A stretch of 64,000 bases of DNA from Desulfotruncus arcticus DSM 17038 (GCF_900113335.1 NZ_FOOX01000001.1:186001-250000), one strand, 5' to 3'. Shown: positions 7,151 to 16,283, counted from the first letter of the stretch. Translations and numbers: made by a program. Notes: a model not told the origin generated them from the sequence alone.

Positions 7151-7585
7151 ATGGGGTTGTTTGACAGTTTTGGTGTCAGTGCTTCTGGCATGACCGCCAA
7201 CAGATTTTGGGCGGACCTTATCTCCAACAATGTGGCCAATATTAACAGCACGGGAACACCGGGCGATCCGAATCACCAGCCATATCGCCGTGAAGTGCCT
7301 GTTTTCGGCGAAATTTTGCAAAACCGGTTGGGCAAGTCAAATACGGCTGCCGGCCGCGGCGTAAATGTTATTAAACTAGCCAGAGACAATCAAGAACCCC
7401 GGATGGTTTATGAACCGGATCATCCGGATGCCGATCCCCAAACGGGCTATGTGGCTTATCCCAATATTAATATTTTAAACGAAATGGTTAATTTAATTGC
7501 TGCCACCAGAGCGTACGAGGCTAACGTTACCGCGTTGGAGGCGTCAAAAACCATGGCGGCCGCAGCGATTGACATGGGACGATAA
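7151..7585 (+). CDS. flgC: Flagellar proximal rod protein FlgC
   Basis: A 144-residue rod subunit. The N-terminus GLFDSFGVSASGMTANRFW is followed by SNNVANINST; the C-terminal helix NEMVNLIAATRAYEANVTAL is the conserved FlgC ending. The AAAGGAGGCAGATAATT ribosome site overlaps the end of flgB. The order flgB-flgC-fliE is standard. Confidence 0.95.
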   Translation: MGLFDSFGVSASGMTANRFWADLISNNVANINSTGTPGDPNHQPYRREVPVFGEILQNRLGKSNTAAGRGVNVIKLARDNQEPRMVYEPDHPDADPQTGYVAYPNINILNEMVNLIAATRAYEANVTALEASKTMAAAAIDMGR

Positions 7586-7608
7586 TAAGTTACAAAGGGT
7601 GATAAATA

Positions 7609-7908
7609 GTGAACATAGTTCCCATTATTGCAACACCTATTCAGGATATGTCCCGGGTTCAGCAAGCCGATCCAAATAGCGATTCTAAAACATCATTTAG
7701 GGATATATTTGACAGTGCAATCAATAACTTAAACGATAATCAGTTAAAAGTTGAGGATACTGTCAAAAATTTTTTAACGGGTGAAATTCAGGATATTCAT
7801 ACGGTTATTGTAGCTATGGAAGAGGCTAAGTTGAGCATGCAGCTGGCGGTGGAAGTGCGCAATAAATTAGTTGAGGCTTACCAGGAAATTTCTCGAATGC
7901 AAATATAA
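7609..7908 (+). CDS. fliE: Flagellar hook-basal body protein FliE
   Basis: A 99-residue protein that joins the MS ring to the proximal rod. The FliE motif is evident in SFRDIFDSAINNLNDNQLK and in the C-terminal VIVAMEEAKLSMQLAVEVRNKLVEAYQE(I) region. GTG 7609 follows AAAGGGTGATAA. It sits between flgC and fliF as in most operons. Confidence 0.93.
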   Translation: MNIVPIIATPIQDMSRVQQADPNSDSKTSFRDIFDSAINNLNDNQLKVEDTVKNFLTGEIQDIHTVIVAMEEAKLSMQLAVEVRNKLVEAYQEISRMQI

Positions 7909-7932
7909 TCTATTAAACAGAGGCGTGGTCGG

Positions 7933-9486
7933 ATGATTGACGGAATGCTGGCCAAATTTCGTCAGTGGTGGCAGTCCCTTAAACAAAGCCAAAAGATACT
8001 TTTTGCGGTTGGGTGTTTGGGAATATTAATCACCATTGGCATTTTAGGTCAAGTTATGATGCGCCCAGCTTATGCACCGTTGTTCACCGAGCTGGAACCA
8101 AAAGATGCGGCAAAAATTATAGAACAGCTGGAAAGCACTAAAACACCTTACCGTCTTACCAATAACGGGAAAAACATAGAGGTGCCGGAAGATCAGGTTT
8201 ATAAATTGCGCATTGATATGGCCAGTACCGGTGTTTTTTATAACAGCGGAGTTGGGTTTGAACTATTTGACGAAAAAAAATTCGGTATTACAGAGTTCGA
8301 GCAGCAAGTTGGTTATCAGCGTGCACTGCAGGAAGAACTAAGACGTACTATCGTTCAGCTTGATGAAGTTGAAGAAGCCAGGGTTCACCTTGTTTTACCC
8401 AAGGAAAGCTTATTTTTGGACGAAAAAGTTACGCCTTCTGCCGCCATTGCTTTAAAATTGAAAAGCAATACCGATCTTGACCATGACAAAGTTCAAGGTA
8501 TTCAGAGTCTGGTGATGGGCAGTGTAGAGGGGTTAACGCCTGAGAACATACATATTATCGATATGCAGGGTAATGTTTTAAATGACACATTAGGCTCCGA
8601 TAATGAAGATCAATTGTCAGCGTCTTCACTGGAAAGATTTGATATTCAAAGAAAATACGAAAAGGAAATGGAATCCCGCATACAGCAAATGTTAAACCGG
8701 GTTCTTGGTCCCGGCAGGGCGGTGGCTATGGCGGTTGCCGAATTGGATTTTGACCAGCAGCAGACAGTAATGACCGAACATGGGCCGGGTGCTGTTTTAA
8801 GCCAGGAGACGGCTCGGGAAGATGGTTCCGGCACATCTGTAGGAGGCCCGGCCGGAACTGATTCAGAAATGCCAGGAAATTCCATGCCTTTTGCCGACAC
8901 GGGCACCGGATCCCAATATTCCAGGGAACAGCAAACCACTAATTACGAGGTGGATACAACTCAGCAGACTACGGTAAAAGCGACCGGCGGATTAAAAAGA
9001 TTGTCAGTGTCGGTGGTGGTCGACGGGGACTACACACAGGACAGATTGGATGCCATTCAACAGGTAGTTGCCGCCGCTGTCGGTTATGATGCTAACAGAG
9101 GCGACCAGTTGACTGTTTCCAGCATGGCTTTCGATACTGATCTACTTTCAGCTTTCAACGAACCTGCTGTGGATCAAACAAATGCACCCAAAGTTTCCTT
9201 GCTTTCAGTTGGTTATCTGCTGCCGGCCGGTGTGGCTGCAATTTTACTGGTTCTATCAGCTGCGTTTATATTGCTCCGGCGACGCGCCCGCAGGCGCAGG
9301 GAAATGCTGATGCAACTGGAGGCTGAGGAAGAGGAGCAGTTGAGACTGGCGCAAGAACAAAAACACGATGATGATACACTTGTTTTTGAGGAGCCCAAGC
9401 CGGGTCCCCGTGCTAAAGTACAGGATATGGCCAAGGAAAAACCGGGGGTAATTGCGGAAATCTTGAAAATTTGGTTGAGGGAGTAG
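7933..9486 (+). CDS. fliF: Flagellar MS-ring protein FliF
   Basis: A 517-residue inner-membrane ring protein, the base on which rod, export gate and C ring assemble. It has an N-terminal membrane helix (about 22-42), the YscJ/FliF ring-building motif region with FELFDEKKFGITEFEQQVGY, a low-complexity Gly/Ser/Thr linker (about 290-340), a second membrane helix (about 423-447, followed by RRRARRRR) and a cytosolic tail that binds FliG. ATG 7933 is preceded by GAGGCGTGG. It ends 3 bp before fliG. Confidence 0.95.
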   Translation: MIDGMLAKFRQWWQSLKQSQKILFAVGCLGILITIGILGQVMMRPAYAPLFTELEPKDAAKIIEQLESTKTPYRLTNNGKNIEVPEDQVYKLRIDMASTGVFYNSGVGFELFDEKKFGITEFEQQVGYQRALQEELRRTIVQLDEVEEARVHLVLPKESLFLDEKVTPSAAIALKLKSNTDLDHDKVQGIQSLVMGSVEGLTPENIHIIDMQGNVLNDTLGSDNEDQLSASSLERFDIQRKYEKEMESRIQQMLNRVLGPGRAVAMAVAELDFDQQQTVMTEHGPGAVLSQETAREDGSGTSVGGPAGTDSEMPGNSMPFADTGTGSQYSREQQTTNYEVDTTQQTTVKATGGLKRLSVSVVVDGDYTQDRLDAIQQVVAAAVGYDANRGDQLTVSSMAFDTDLLSAFNEPAVDQTNAPKVSLLSVGYLLPAGVAAILLVLSAAFILLRRRARRRREMLMQLEAEEEEQLRLAQEQKHDDDTLVFEEPKPGPRAKVQDMAKEKPGVIAEILKIWLRE

Positions 9487-9489
9487 ATT

Positions 9490-10500
9490 ATGCCTGCTGC
9501 GTCAAAGTTGAACGGACTGCAAAAAACTGCAATATTATTAATTACGCTGGGGGCTGACATATCAGGCAGCATTTTAAAAAGCTATTTCCATAATGACGAT
9601 ATAGAAAAGATTACCCAGCAAATAGCTATGATGGATTCTGTGCCACGGGATGTCCAGGAAGAGGTATTAATGGAATTTTCAGAGATGCTTCAAGCCCGGG
9701 AATTTTTGATGATAGGCGGTATGGATTACGCCAAAGAGATGCTGCGTAAGGCATTGGGAGATCAAAAAGCGAAGTCGATATTAGAAAAAGTCCAACTTAC
9801 CATTAAAAACAAGCCGTTTAGTGCGCTGCGCAAAACAGACCCCAGGCATCTGGTAACTTTTATCAGGGATGAACATCCACAGGTGATTGCTTTGATACTT
9901 AATTATTTGAGCCCTGATCAAGCGGCACTGATACTTTCCGCGCTTAACCCCGAGCAGCAGAGCGATATTGCCCGCAGGGTGGCGCTTACCGACCGCGTGT
10001 CGCCTGAAATGATACGCGAGGTGGAAGGTATTCTGGAAAGAAAACTATCGGTACTTGAACACAGCGAGCAAACAACCGGCGGTGTTAAGGCGCTGGTTGA
10101 CGTACTGAACAGAGTAGACCGGAGCACTGAAAAGACCATCCTCGAGGAGCTGGAAATTACGGATCCCGCCTTAACCGAAGAAGTTCGCAAATTATTATTT
10201 GTATTTGAAGATATTGTCAAGCTGCCCGATTCGTCTATTCAGCGCGTTCTCAGGGAAGTCGATCCCAAGGATCTGGCCAAGGCGATGCGCGGCACGAACG
10301 AAGATGTACAGGAACGCATTTTCAAAAATATGTCCAAGCGGGCATCAGATATGCTGCGTGATGAGATCAGATACATGGGGCCGATCCGTCTCAGAGACGT
10401 GGAAGATTCCCAGCAAAAAATCGTACAGATAATCAGACGGTTGGACGAAGCTGGGGAAATAGTAATTGCAAGAGGTGGCGAGGATGCCGTTATCTCATAG
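9490..10500 (+). CDS. fliG: Flagellar motor switch protein FliG
   Basis: A 336-residue C-ring protein that contacts FliF through its N-terminal domain and the stator MotA through its C-terminal domain. The middle domain has EHPQVIALIL (the EHPQR-type surface for FliM, here EHPQV), and the C-terminal domain holds the charged torque helix FVFEDIVKL, DSSIQRVLREVD and RASDMLRDEIRYMGP. The start is ATG 9490. Its end overlaps the fliH start. Confidence 0.95.
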   Translation: MPAASKLNGLQKTAILLITLGADISGSILKSYFHNDDIEKITQQIAMMDSVPRDVQEEVLMEFSEMLQAREFLMIGGMDYAKEMLRKALGDQKAKSILEKVQLTIKNKPFSALRKTDPRHLVTFIRDEHPQVIALILNYLSPDQAALILSALNPEQQSDIARRVALTDRVSPEMIREVEGILERKLSVLEHSEQTTGGVKALVDVLNRVDRSTEKTILEELEITDPALTEEVRKLLFVFEDIVKLPDSSIQRVLREVDPKDLAKAMRGTNEDVQERIFKNMSKRASDMLRDEIRYMGPIRLRDVEDSQQKIVQIIRRLDEAGEIVIARGGEDAVIS

Positions 10501-11254
10501 GATTATCAGGAATAGGGAAAACGGTAATGGCTCAAAAGATTTGCATCATCTTGATTTAAGGTATGACTTCCCGCTTAAGCTTGAAGAACATAAAAAAAAT
10601 GGAAAAGACAATTCGAAACAGGAAACAGTACCAGTGCCTTCTGAAATTATAGAAGATGCTGAAAGGAAATCCAAAGCAATTATCCTACAGGCCCATAGTG
10701 AAGCCTCGGTTATCCTGGAACAAGCACGGGCTAAAGCCTCCGCTGAGGCTGAAATAATAAAAACCGACGCAACCAAACAGGGCTACGAACAAGGACATAA
10801 ATCAGCTCTTGATGCGGCCGCTGCTGAAGCTCAAGTCATCAGGGAACAGGCCAAAAAAGTGCTGGTACAGGCTGAAAGGGCCAGAGTTGATCAAATAAAC
10901 CTGCTAAAAGATGAAATATTAGATTTATCCATAGAAATAGCGGAGAAATTGGTTAACCGGCACCTGGAATTACAACCGAATGCCGTGCTGGATATCGCCA
11001 GAGAGGCCATCCAACTGGTTGGCAACCGGCAATATGTTGTGTTGTGGGTGCATCCGGACGAATTGGCTGTTTGTACTAACAATCGGGACAACCTGATGGC
11101 AGCCTTATCTCCCAAAGCAAAACTGCAAATTGTGACCGACGAAACCATAAAAAAGGGCGGCTGTATTGTTGAAACAGATTTCGGCAAAGTGGATGCCACG
11201 GTATCGGCAAGGTGGGAAAATTTATTGGCGGTATTAAAAGGAGAGACGGTCTGA
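10484..11254 (+). CDS. fliH: Flagellar assembly protein FliH
   Basis: A 256-residue cytosolic regulator and stator of the export ATPase FliI. After a disordered basic N-terminus there is a long Ala/Glu-rich coiled coil (about 45-150), then a globular C-terminal domain with EIAEKLVNRHLELQPNAVL and KGGCIVETDFGKVDATVSARW, typical of FliH/YscL. ATG 10484 is chosen because AAGAGGTGGCGAGG precedes it; it overlaps fliG by 17 bp, and the earlier TTG 10466 has no site. Confidence 0.9.
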   Translation: MPLSHRIIRNRENGNGSKDLHHLDLRYDFPLKLEEHKKNGKDNSKQETVPVPSEIIEDAERKSKAIILQAHSEASVILEQARAKASAEAEIIKTDATKQGYEQGHKSALDAAAAEAQVIREQAKKVLVQAERARVDQINLLKDEILDLSIEIAEKLVNRHLELQPNAVLDIAREAIQLVGNRQYVVLWVHPDELAVCTNNRDNLMAALSPKAKLQIVTDETIKKGGCIVETDFGKVDATVSARWENLLAVLKGETV

Positions 11255-11268
11255 TTAAACACCAGGAT

Positions 11269-12576
11269 ATGTCAATAGATTTTAAGAACTGGCGGCAGGC
11301 AATAAGACAGTCTAAATTAATTTACTCCACCGGCAAGGTGACCAAGGTTATCGGCTTAACGGTTGAAGCCAAAGGTCTGTCTGCCGGAATAGGTGAAGTT
11401 TGCGATATATTCATACCGGGAGAAAGCATTCCGGTAAACGCTGAAGTAATCGGCTTTCAGGGGGATGCATCCATATTAATGCCTCTGGGTGAACTGAAAG
11501 GCATCTACCCTGGGTGCCGGGTGGTGCCCCAAGGTGAAACCTTTAAAACTATTGTTGGTGAAAAACTACTGGGCAGGATTTTGGACGGTTTGGGACGTCC
11601 ACTAGATGGAAAACCTTTGGTTATTCACGAAAAATGTACTGTCAATAATCCGCCTCCGGACCCTCTTCAACGAAAGCGGGTTAAGGAAGTGCTGGTTACC
11701 GGTGTAAAGTCGGTTGATGCGCTTTTAACCTGCGGTAAGGGGCAGCGCATAGGAATTTTTGCCGGAAGCGGCGTTGGTAAAAGCACACTGCTGGGCATGA
11801 TAGCTCGGTTCTGCAACGCGGATTTAAATGTAATTGCCTTAATTGGTGAACGGGGCCGTGAAGTTTTGGACTTCATCGAAAATGATCTTGGTCCGCAAGG
11901 GCTGGCCCGCTCAGTAGTAATCGCAGCCACTTCCGATCAACCTGCTTTGATCAGGCTAAAAGGAGCCCTGGTTGCCACGGCTATAGCGGAATACTTTAGA
12001 GACCGGGGCAACAATGTAATGCTGTTTATGGATTCAGTCACCAGGTTTGCCATGGCTCAGCGGGAAGTCGGCCTGGCTGTGGGGGAACCCCCGGCAACCA
12101 GAGGGTATACCCCTTCTGTTTTCAGCTTGTTGCCCAAGCTGCTGGAACGATCCGGCAACTCGCAAAACGGCTCTATAACTGCGTTTTATACTGTATTGGT
12201 GGAGGCGGATGATATGAACGAGCCTATTGCCGATACAGTGAGGGGTATTTTAGACGGGCACATTGTGCTGTCAAGGGAACTGGCGGCCCGCGGCCATTAC
12301 CCCGCCATAGATGTTTTAAACAGTGTCAGCAGACTGATGCCTGAACTGGTGGACAGCAACCACCTGGTAGCGGCAAACAGAATGAGACATTTATTAGCCA
12401 CCTATAAACAATCGGAAGACTTGATTAATGTTGGCGCCTATAACCGGGGCTCCAACCCCGCTATAGATGAAGCCATTAAATATTACGATAAAATAATTTC
12501 GTTTTTACACCAGGACGTCAATGATAACAGCGCGTTTCCGGAAACGCTTAAAAAAATTATGTTTTTACGGATGTGA
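11269..12576 (+). CDS. fliI: Flagellum-specific ATP synthase FliI
   Basis: The 435-residue ATPase of the flagellar type III export apparatus, related to F1-beta. Walker A GSGVGKS lies at about 166-172, Walker B VMLFMDSVTRFA at about 245-256, followed by the AQREVGLAVGEPPATRGYTPSVF segment diagnostic of the FliI/YscN group. ATG 11269 fits the usual family length, but its ribosome site is weak; a strong AAAAGGAGAG at 11237-11246 points to a possible non-standard CTG start at 11251, which would add six residues. Confidence 0.93.
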   Translation: MSIDFKNWRQAIRQSKLIYSTGKVTKVIGLTVEAKGLSAGIGEVCDIFIPGESIPVNAEVIGFQGDASILMPLGELKGIYPGCRVVPQGETFKTIVGEKLLGRILDGLGRPLDGKPLVIHEKCTVNNPPPDPLQRKRVKEVLVTGVKSVDALLTCGKGQRIGIFAGSGVGKSTLLGMIARFCNADLNVIALIGERGREVLDFIENDLGPQGLARSVVIAATSDQPALIRLKGALVATAIAEYFRDRGNNVMLFMDSVTRFAMAQREVGLAVGEPPATRGYTPSVFSLLPKLLERSGNSQNGSITAFYTVLVEADDMNEPIADTVRGILDGHIVLSRELAARGHYPAIDVLNSVSRLMPELVDSNHLVAANRMRHLLATYKQSEDLINVGAYNRGSNPAIDEAIKYYDKIISFLHQDVNDNSAFPETLKKIMFLRM

Positions 12577-12582
12577 TAAAAC

Positions 12583-13017
12583 ATGCGCCAGTATAGCTTC
12601 CGCCTGGAACAAGTATTAAAGCTGCGCGAAGCTCATGAGGATAAAGCAGCCTGGGAACAAGCCCGCGCCAATGAAGAATATAAACTAAATTATCATAAGT
12701 TTTGCGATGCCAGAGATAAACTCGCAGCAGCCCAAACAATAGGCGGTATGATAGATTCGTTTGACCTATTGAATCAAACGTTATATTGTGCTTCTGCCGC
12801 TGTGGAACTAAGTAAACGGGAAGCCTTGCTGGCAAAATCCCGGACTAAGCTGGAACAGTGTAAAAATAATCTGATTCAAGCCATGCAGGACCGGTCTGTA
12901 ATGGAAAAACTCAAGCATAAAGACCGGCAAAAATATGACCACGAATTAAATTTAGTCGACCAAAAAGAGACAGATGAAATAGCCAACAGACAGTTTATTT
13001 ATTTTAAACCAAAATAG
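12583..13017 (+). CDS. fliJ: Flagellar export chaperone FliJ
   Basis: A 144-residue antiparallel coiled-coil protein, the central stalk that couples FliI to the FlhA export gate. It begins YSFRLEQVLKLREAHEDKAAW, as FliJ does, and stays helical and charged to the end with DQKETDEIANRQF. It lies 6 bp after fliI. In Bacillus a MotE/YlxF-type gene follows; here it is absent and a tiny ORF and fliK come next. Confidence 0.9.
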   Translation: MRQYSFRLEQVLKLREAHEDKAAWEQARANEEYKLNYHKFCDARDKLAAAQTIGGMIDSFDLLNQTLYCASAAVELSKREALLAKSRTKLEQCKNNLIQAMQDRSVMEKLKHKDRQKYDHELNLVDQKETDEIANRQFIYFKPK

Positions 13018-13056
13018 TTCATCCGGTGTGCCGGAATAACCAATTGGGGAGGTGAG

Positions 13057-13122
13057 GTGTCAAATATTGTTCTTTTAACATTAATACGCAGCAAAGTTTT
13101 AAGAAAGGGGGTGAACGGGTAA
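13057..13122 (+). CDS. Possible 21-residue leader ORF coupled to fliK
   Basis: GTG 13057 is preceded by a very strong site, GGGGAGGTGAG, and opens a frame of 21 codons (MSNIVLLTLIRSKVLRKGVNG) ending at TAA 13120-13122, three bases before the fliK ATG and in the same frame. The fliK start itself has only a distant site (AGGGGGTGA, 12 nt away) lying inside this ORF, so coupled translation is plausible. There is no homology that I know. It could instead be a relic of a fliK N-terminus now cut by a stop codon. Confidence 0.4.
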   Translation: MSNIVLLTLIRSKVLRKGVNG

Positions 13123-13125
13123 AAA

Positions 13126-14973
13126 ATGCAATTTTTTTCGCCGGTTATAATGGCAGAAACACAAGGCTGGAATAATTCAAAAAGCACAACATTAACAAAA
13201 CCTGTAGCAGGCAAAGAACAGGCTATGGATTTTATGCAGCTGTTGCTAATGATGACACGCAATCAAGAAGCAACCCAGCAAGATACAGGCACAAACAGTT
13301 TGCATAATTACAGCACTGGAAATGCGGGTGAAAAAGGTAATGATGCTGTGTTGGAAAATAACACTTTCGAAAGTTATGATGTTACATCAGACATTAATAC
13401 CGAAATAATGCAGCTGTTGCAGTCGATAACATGTAATCCGGATATAGCTCACCGGATTACGGGTATAACCGGTTGGGATAACTTCAATACTGGCAATGCG
13501 AGTGGACAAGATAACGATATAGCATTAGGGAATAATACTTTTAAAGGCTATAGTGCTGCGCCAGGTATTAATCCCGAGGCAATGCAGCTGTTGCAGTTGA
13601 TAACATATAATCCGGGTGCAATTCAACAAGCACCGGGTTCACCCAGTTGGAATATCTCCAATATTGAAAACGCGGATCAACAAGGTAATAATGTGATATT
13701 GGAGAACATAGCTTCAACAGGTCAAAGTGTCATGTCGGACATAAGTCCCGAGACAATGCAGATGCTGCAAATGGTAGGCAATCAATTAAATCTATTGCTG
13801 AAAATGGCAGCCGTGACCGGTGAATATAAATCGTTCTGCAATATGGATAATTTACCGGAAACGTTATCGCAGCAAGGGGTTACACTTACTGATGTTTTAT
13901 CATTGGCACCGGGCTATAATCTAAATCTTAATCTTAAGCAAATTATCAATGCAAATGCCCTATTACCAAAAAACATGGAAAACGGGTTAACAAATGATAC
14001 GACAATTGAAATGGATTTGGATGGCTATTTTATTGGTAGACCTGAAGCTGACGGCAAAATGCCTTTATCCCGTATCAGTAATACAACAAGTGGAACCGAT
14101 TTGAACGGATCAATAAAAACCCAACCACTGGCAACAACATTGCCGCAACAAGTTAATCTCGACGGACCGGCTAAAAATAGTTCCATAGCAACAGCTAATA
14201 ATAATGTGCAATTTGCTCTAAAAATTCAACCGGAAAATGTGGGGGCGAATTTGCCGCAACAGGAGGCCGTTGCCGGTTTACTACAAGCTGTTGATAATAA
14301 GGTTGACAATACTAAATTTTCTGCAGCAAAAGCTGATTCAACAACGTTTGGAGTTATTGCACAAAAAAGCAATGTTAACGTTGCTTCCGTTAATGTTACG
14401 GCTGATTCAGGAGCTAAACATGAAAGCCAACAATTTACCCGTCAAGATTCCGGTTCGCAAACCGCTGCTGCCGGCTTGGAAACTTTTACAGTAAAATCTT
14501 CTAATGACGGTATATTGCAGCAGCTGCGCGTGAATGACAAATCCTTTGTAACCAAATTTGCTGAAATTATCAAGGGGCACGTAAGTGAGGACTCCTCCGG
14601 GCAGACCCATATCAAGCTGCAATTACAGCCGGAAAGCCTTGGTCAGGTGATAATAAAGTTAGTGTTCAAGGATGGCAATATATCGACCCAATTTCAGGCC
14701 GCAACTGAACATGCAAAACAAATCATTGAAAATTCACTGCCCCAGCTGCGTGAAACACTGGCAAATTTCCAGCTTAACCTGCAAAACGCTTCGGTGACGG
14801 TTGGTGGCGAAAATGGGGGTAGCGGCAAATGGGGAAGAGAGTGGAACCAGGGCGGTAGTAATAATAGCCGGCGCAATCAGCTTAAAGGCAATAATGATGA
14901 TGTAGAAGTTGTTGACGGCCTGTCTAAACCCAAAGACGCAGTTAAGCAAAATCAAATAAATTATTTTATCTAA
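13126..14973 (+). CDS. fliK: Flagellar hook-length control protein FliK
   Basis: A 615-residue secreted ruler and substrate-specificity switch. The C-terminal Flg_hook domain (about 465-565) is clear from IKLQLQPESLGQVIIKL and the following helix HAKQIIENSLPQLRETL. The N-terminal ruler part has three gapless 58-residue repeats, each starting MQLL (residues 37-94, 95-152 and 153-210), then an Asn/Gln/Thr-rich stretch. ATG 13126 is used; see the coupled leader ORF. Sequence outside the C-terminal domain is not conserved, as usual in FliK. Confidence 0.9.
   Translation: MQFFSPVIMAETQGWNNSKSTTLTKPVAGKEQAMDFMQLLLMMTRNQEATQQDTGTNSLHNYSTGNAGEKGNDAVLENNTFESYDVTSDINTEIMQLLQSITCNPDIAHRITGITGWDNFNTGNASGQDNDIALGNNTFKGYSAAPGINPEAMQLLQLITYNPGAIQQAPGSPSWNISNIENADQQGNNVILENIASTGQSVMSDISPETMQMLQMVGNQLNLLLKMAAVTGEYKSFCNMDNLPETLSQQGVTLTDVLSLAPGYNLNLNLKQIINANALLPKNMENGLTNDTTIEMDLDGYFIGRPEADGKMPLSRISNTTSGTDLNGSIKTQPLATTLPQQVNLDGPAKNSSIATANNNVQFALKIQPENVGANLPQQEAVAGLLQAVDNKVDNTKFSAAKADSTTFGVIAQKSNVNVASVNVTADSGAKHESQQFTRQDSGSQTAAAGLETFTVKSSNDGILQQLRVNDKSFVTKFAEIIKGHVSEDSSGQTHIKLQLQPESLGQVIIKLVFKDGNISTQFQAATEHAKQIIENSLPQLRETLANFQLNLQNASVTVGGENGGSGKWGREWNQGGSNNSRRNQLKGNNDDVEVVDGLSKPKDAVKQNQINYFI
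13234..13755 (+). repeat. Three tandem 174-bp repeats inside fliK
   Basis: The units 13234-13407, 13408-13581 and 13582-13755 each encode 58 residues without any gap. Shared positions include the starting ATGCAGCTGTTGC, then MQLLQxITxNP, GN-A-x-Q-x-N(D/N)-A-L, xNNTFxxY and S/PxIxPE. A fourth start (MQMLQM at 13756) is followed by unrelated sequence. Units 1 and 2, and 2 and 3, are also similar at DNA level around the MQLLQ boundary. Confidence 0.85.
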
Positions 14974-15039
14974 AAATAGCTGTAGTTAATAATTACCGGA
15001 ATCGCGTAAACCATTTTGGGTGATGAAGGGAGATGCGGC

Positions 15040-15729
15040 ATGACTGAAGCGGTCACCGGCAGCAGTAACGATTATTACCTGCCGGATAAAAACCAGAACG
15101 TTAAGGAACAACAAACCCTGGCCGACCCCGATGCTTTTCTGAAAATCCTGGTGGCCCAAATGAAATATCAAAACCCCATGGAACCACAGGACAGTTCCAC
15201 CTTTATCAGTCAGTTGACTCAGATGGCGTCTATGGAGCAAATTTACAACATGAGCGAGAGTATGAGCAATATGGCTTCCGAGTACGAGTTGACCCGGTAC
15301 TTCCAGCTCATCGGCCAGCAGGTATCTGTGGTAAACGAGGATACAATAACAACCGGCCTGGTAGGCGGTGTGTCTTTTTATGATAATGAGCCCTGCTTTT
15401 ACTTTGAAGGCGCTTCCGGCGGCAGTAAATATACTCTTGATGATGTAATAAGCATAACCGGCAAAGCGGATGACGGCTTGCTTTTACCATACCTGTCCCT
15501 TGTTGGTCGTCAGGTTACAGTAAAAGACGACGATTCCGAAACAGGTGGTGTGGTGGAAAAGGTTCTCTTAAAAAACGGCGGCGTTTTTGTTAGAGTAAAC
15601 GGTACGGATTACAGCGCAGCACAAATAATAGGAATAAGCAGCGCGCCGGAAGAAACCGCAAACCAAGATGATTCAGGGACCGAAGAAGAAACAGCGCCGG
15701 CTGCGGATACCGAAGCCACGGAAGAATAA
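15040..15729 (+). CDS. flgD: Flagellar hook capping protein FlgD
   Basis: A 229-residue scaffold exported to the growing hook tip. The N-terminal FlgD motif DAFLKILVAQMKYQNPMEP followed by DSSTFISQLTQMASMEQI (about 33-75) is canonical. Behind it are a beta-rich domain and an acidic Glu/Thr tail. ATG 15040 is chosen because GAAGGGAGATG precedes it; the earlier in-frame start at 15016 has no site. It lies between fliK and the hook genes, as expected. Confidence 0.93.
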   Translation: MTEAVTGSSNDYYLPDKNQNVKEQQTLADPDAFLKILVAQMKYQNPMEPQDSSTFISQLTQMASMEQIYNMSESMSNMASEYELTRYFQLIGQQVSVVNEDTITTGLVGGVSFYDNEPCFYFEGASGGSKYTLDDVISITGKADDGLLLPYLSLVGRQVTVKDDDSETGGVVEKVLLKNGGVFVRVNGTDYSAAQIIGISSAPEETANQDDSGTEEETAPAADTEATEE

Positions 15730-15787
15730 CAGCAAAAGAATGAATATAAGCTTTATAATTCAGCAGGTGAAGGGCAGGTGATGCAAA

Positions 15788-16177
15788 TTGAACATCAAGG
15801 GGGTGCAGATCACTCCCGAACCGGTGGTTGGCAAAACCAGCCGGGGCAGCAAGCCCAAAACCGGCAACAGCGCTACAGACAGCTTCCAGGACATCTTGTT
15901 TCGTGAACTGGCCAACAACGAACAAATTAAAGTTTCCGCCCATGCCCGGAAAAGGATGCAGGAAAGGAATATCAATTTGGGCAGCGATGACTGGCATAAA
16001 ATAAACGATGCCATAAACAGGGCCGGGGACAAGGGAGCTAATAATTCCCTGCTTATTCACGGTGAGCTGGCTTTGGTCGTCAGCGTGAAAAACCGTACAG
16101 TAGTATCTGCCATGGATGAAAAATCAATCAAGGAGCATGTTTTTACCAATATAGACAGCGCGGTAATTACCAAATAG
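15788..16177 (+). CDS. Flagellar operon protein (TIGR02530 type)
   Basis: A 129-residue cytosolic protein of the family simply called flagellar operon protein. The signature is the stretch SAHARKRMQERNINL and the later ALVVSVKNRTVVSAMD, which is nearly constant in Firmicutes flgD-flgE intervals. Its biochemical role is unknown to me. TTG 15788 follows GCAGGTGATG. It lies between flgD and the hook genes. Confidence 0.85.
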   Translation: MNIKGVQITPEPVVGKTSRGSKPKTGNSATDSFQDILFRELANNEQIKVSAHARKRMQERNINLGSDDWHKINDAINRAGDKGANNSLLIHGELALVVSVKNRTVVSAMDEKSIKEHVFTNIDSAVITK

Positions 16178-16228
16178 GCAGCCGGACCTTAGGGAGGCTG
16201 CGGGCCGCCGACTGACAGAAGCGGCCCG
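16178..16228 (+). repeat. Two intercistronic hairpins ahead of the hook genes
   Basis: The first is GCAGCC (16178-16183) with GGCTGC (16196-16201). The second is CGGGCCGC (16201-16208) with GCGGCCCG (16221-16228). No T tract follows, so this is more likely an RNA-stability or processing element than a terminator. Confidence 0.5.
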
Positions 16229-16283
16229 TTATCCGAAATGTGTGTCAAATGGTATGACATTCATTTACACAGGGGGTTTGTTT

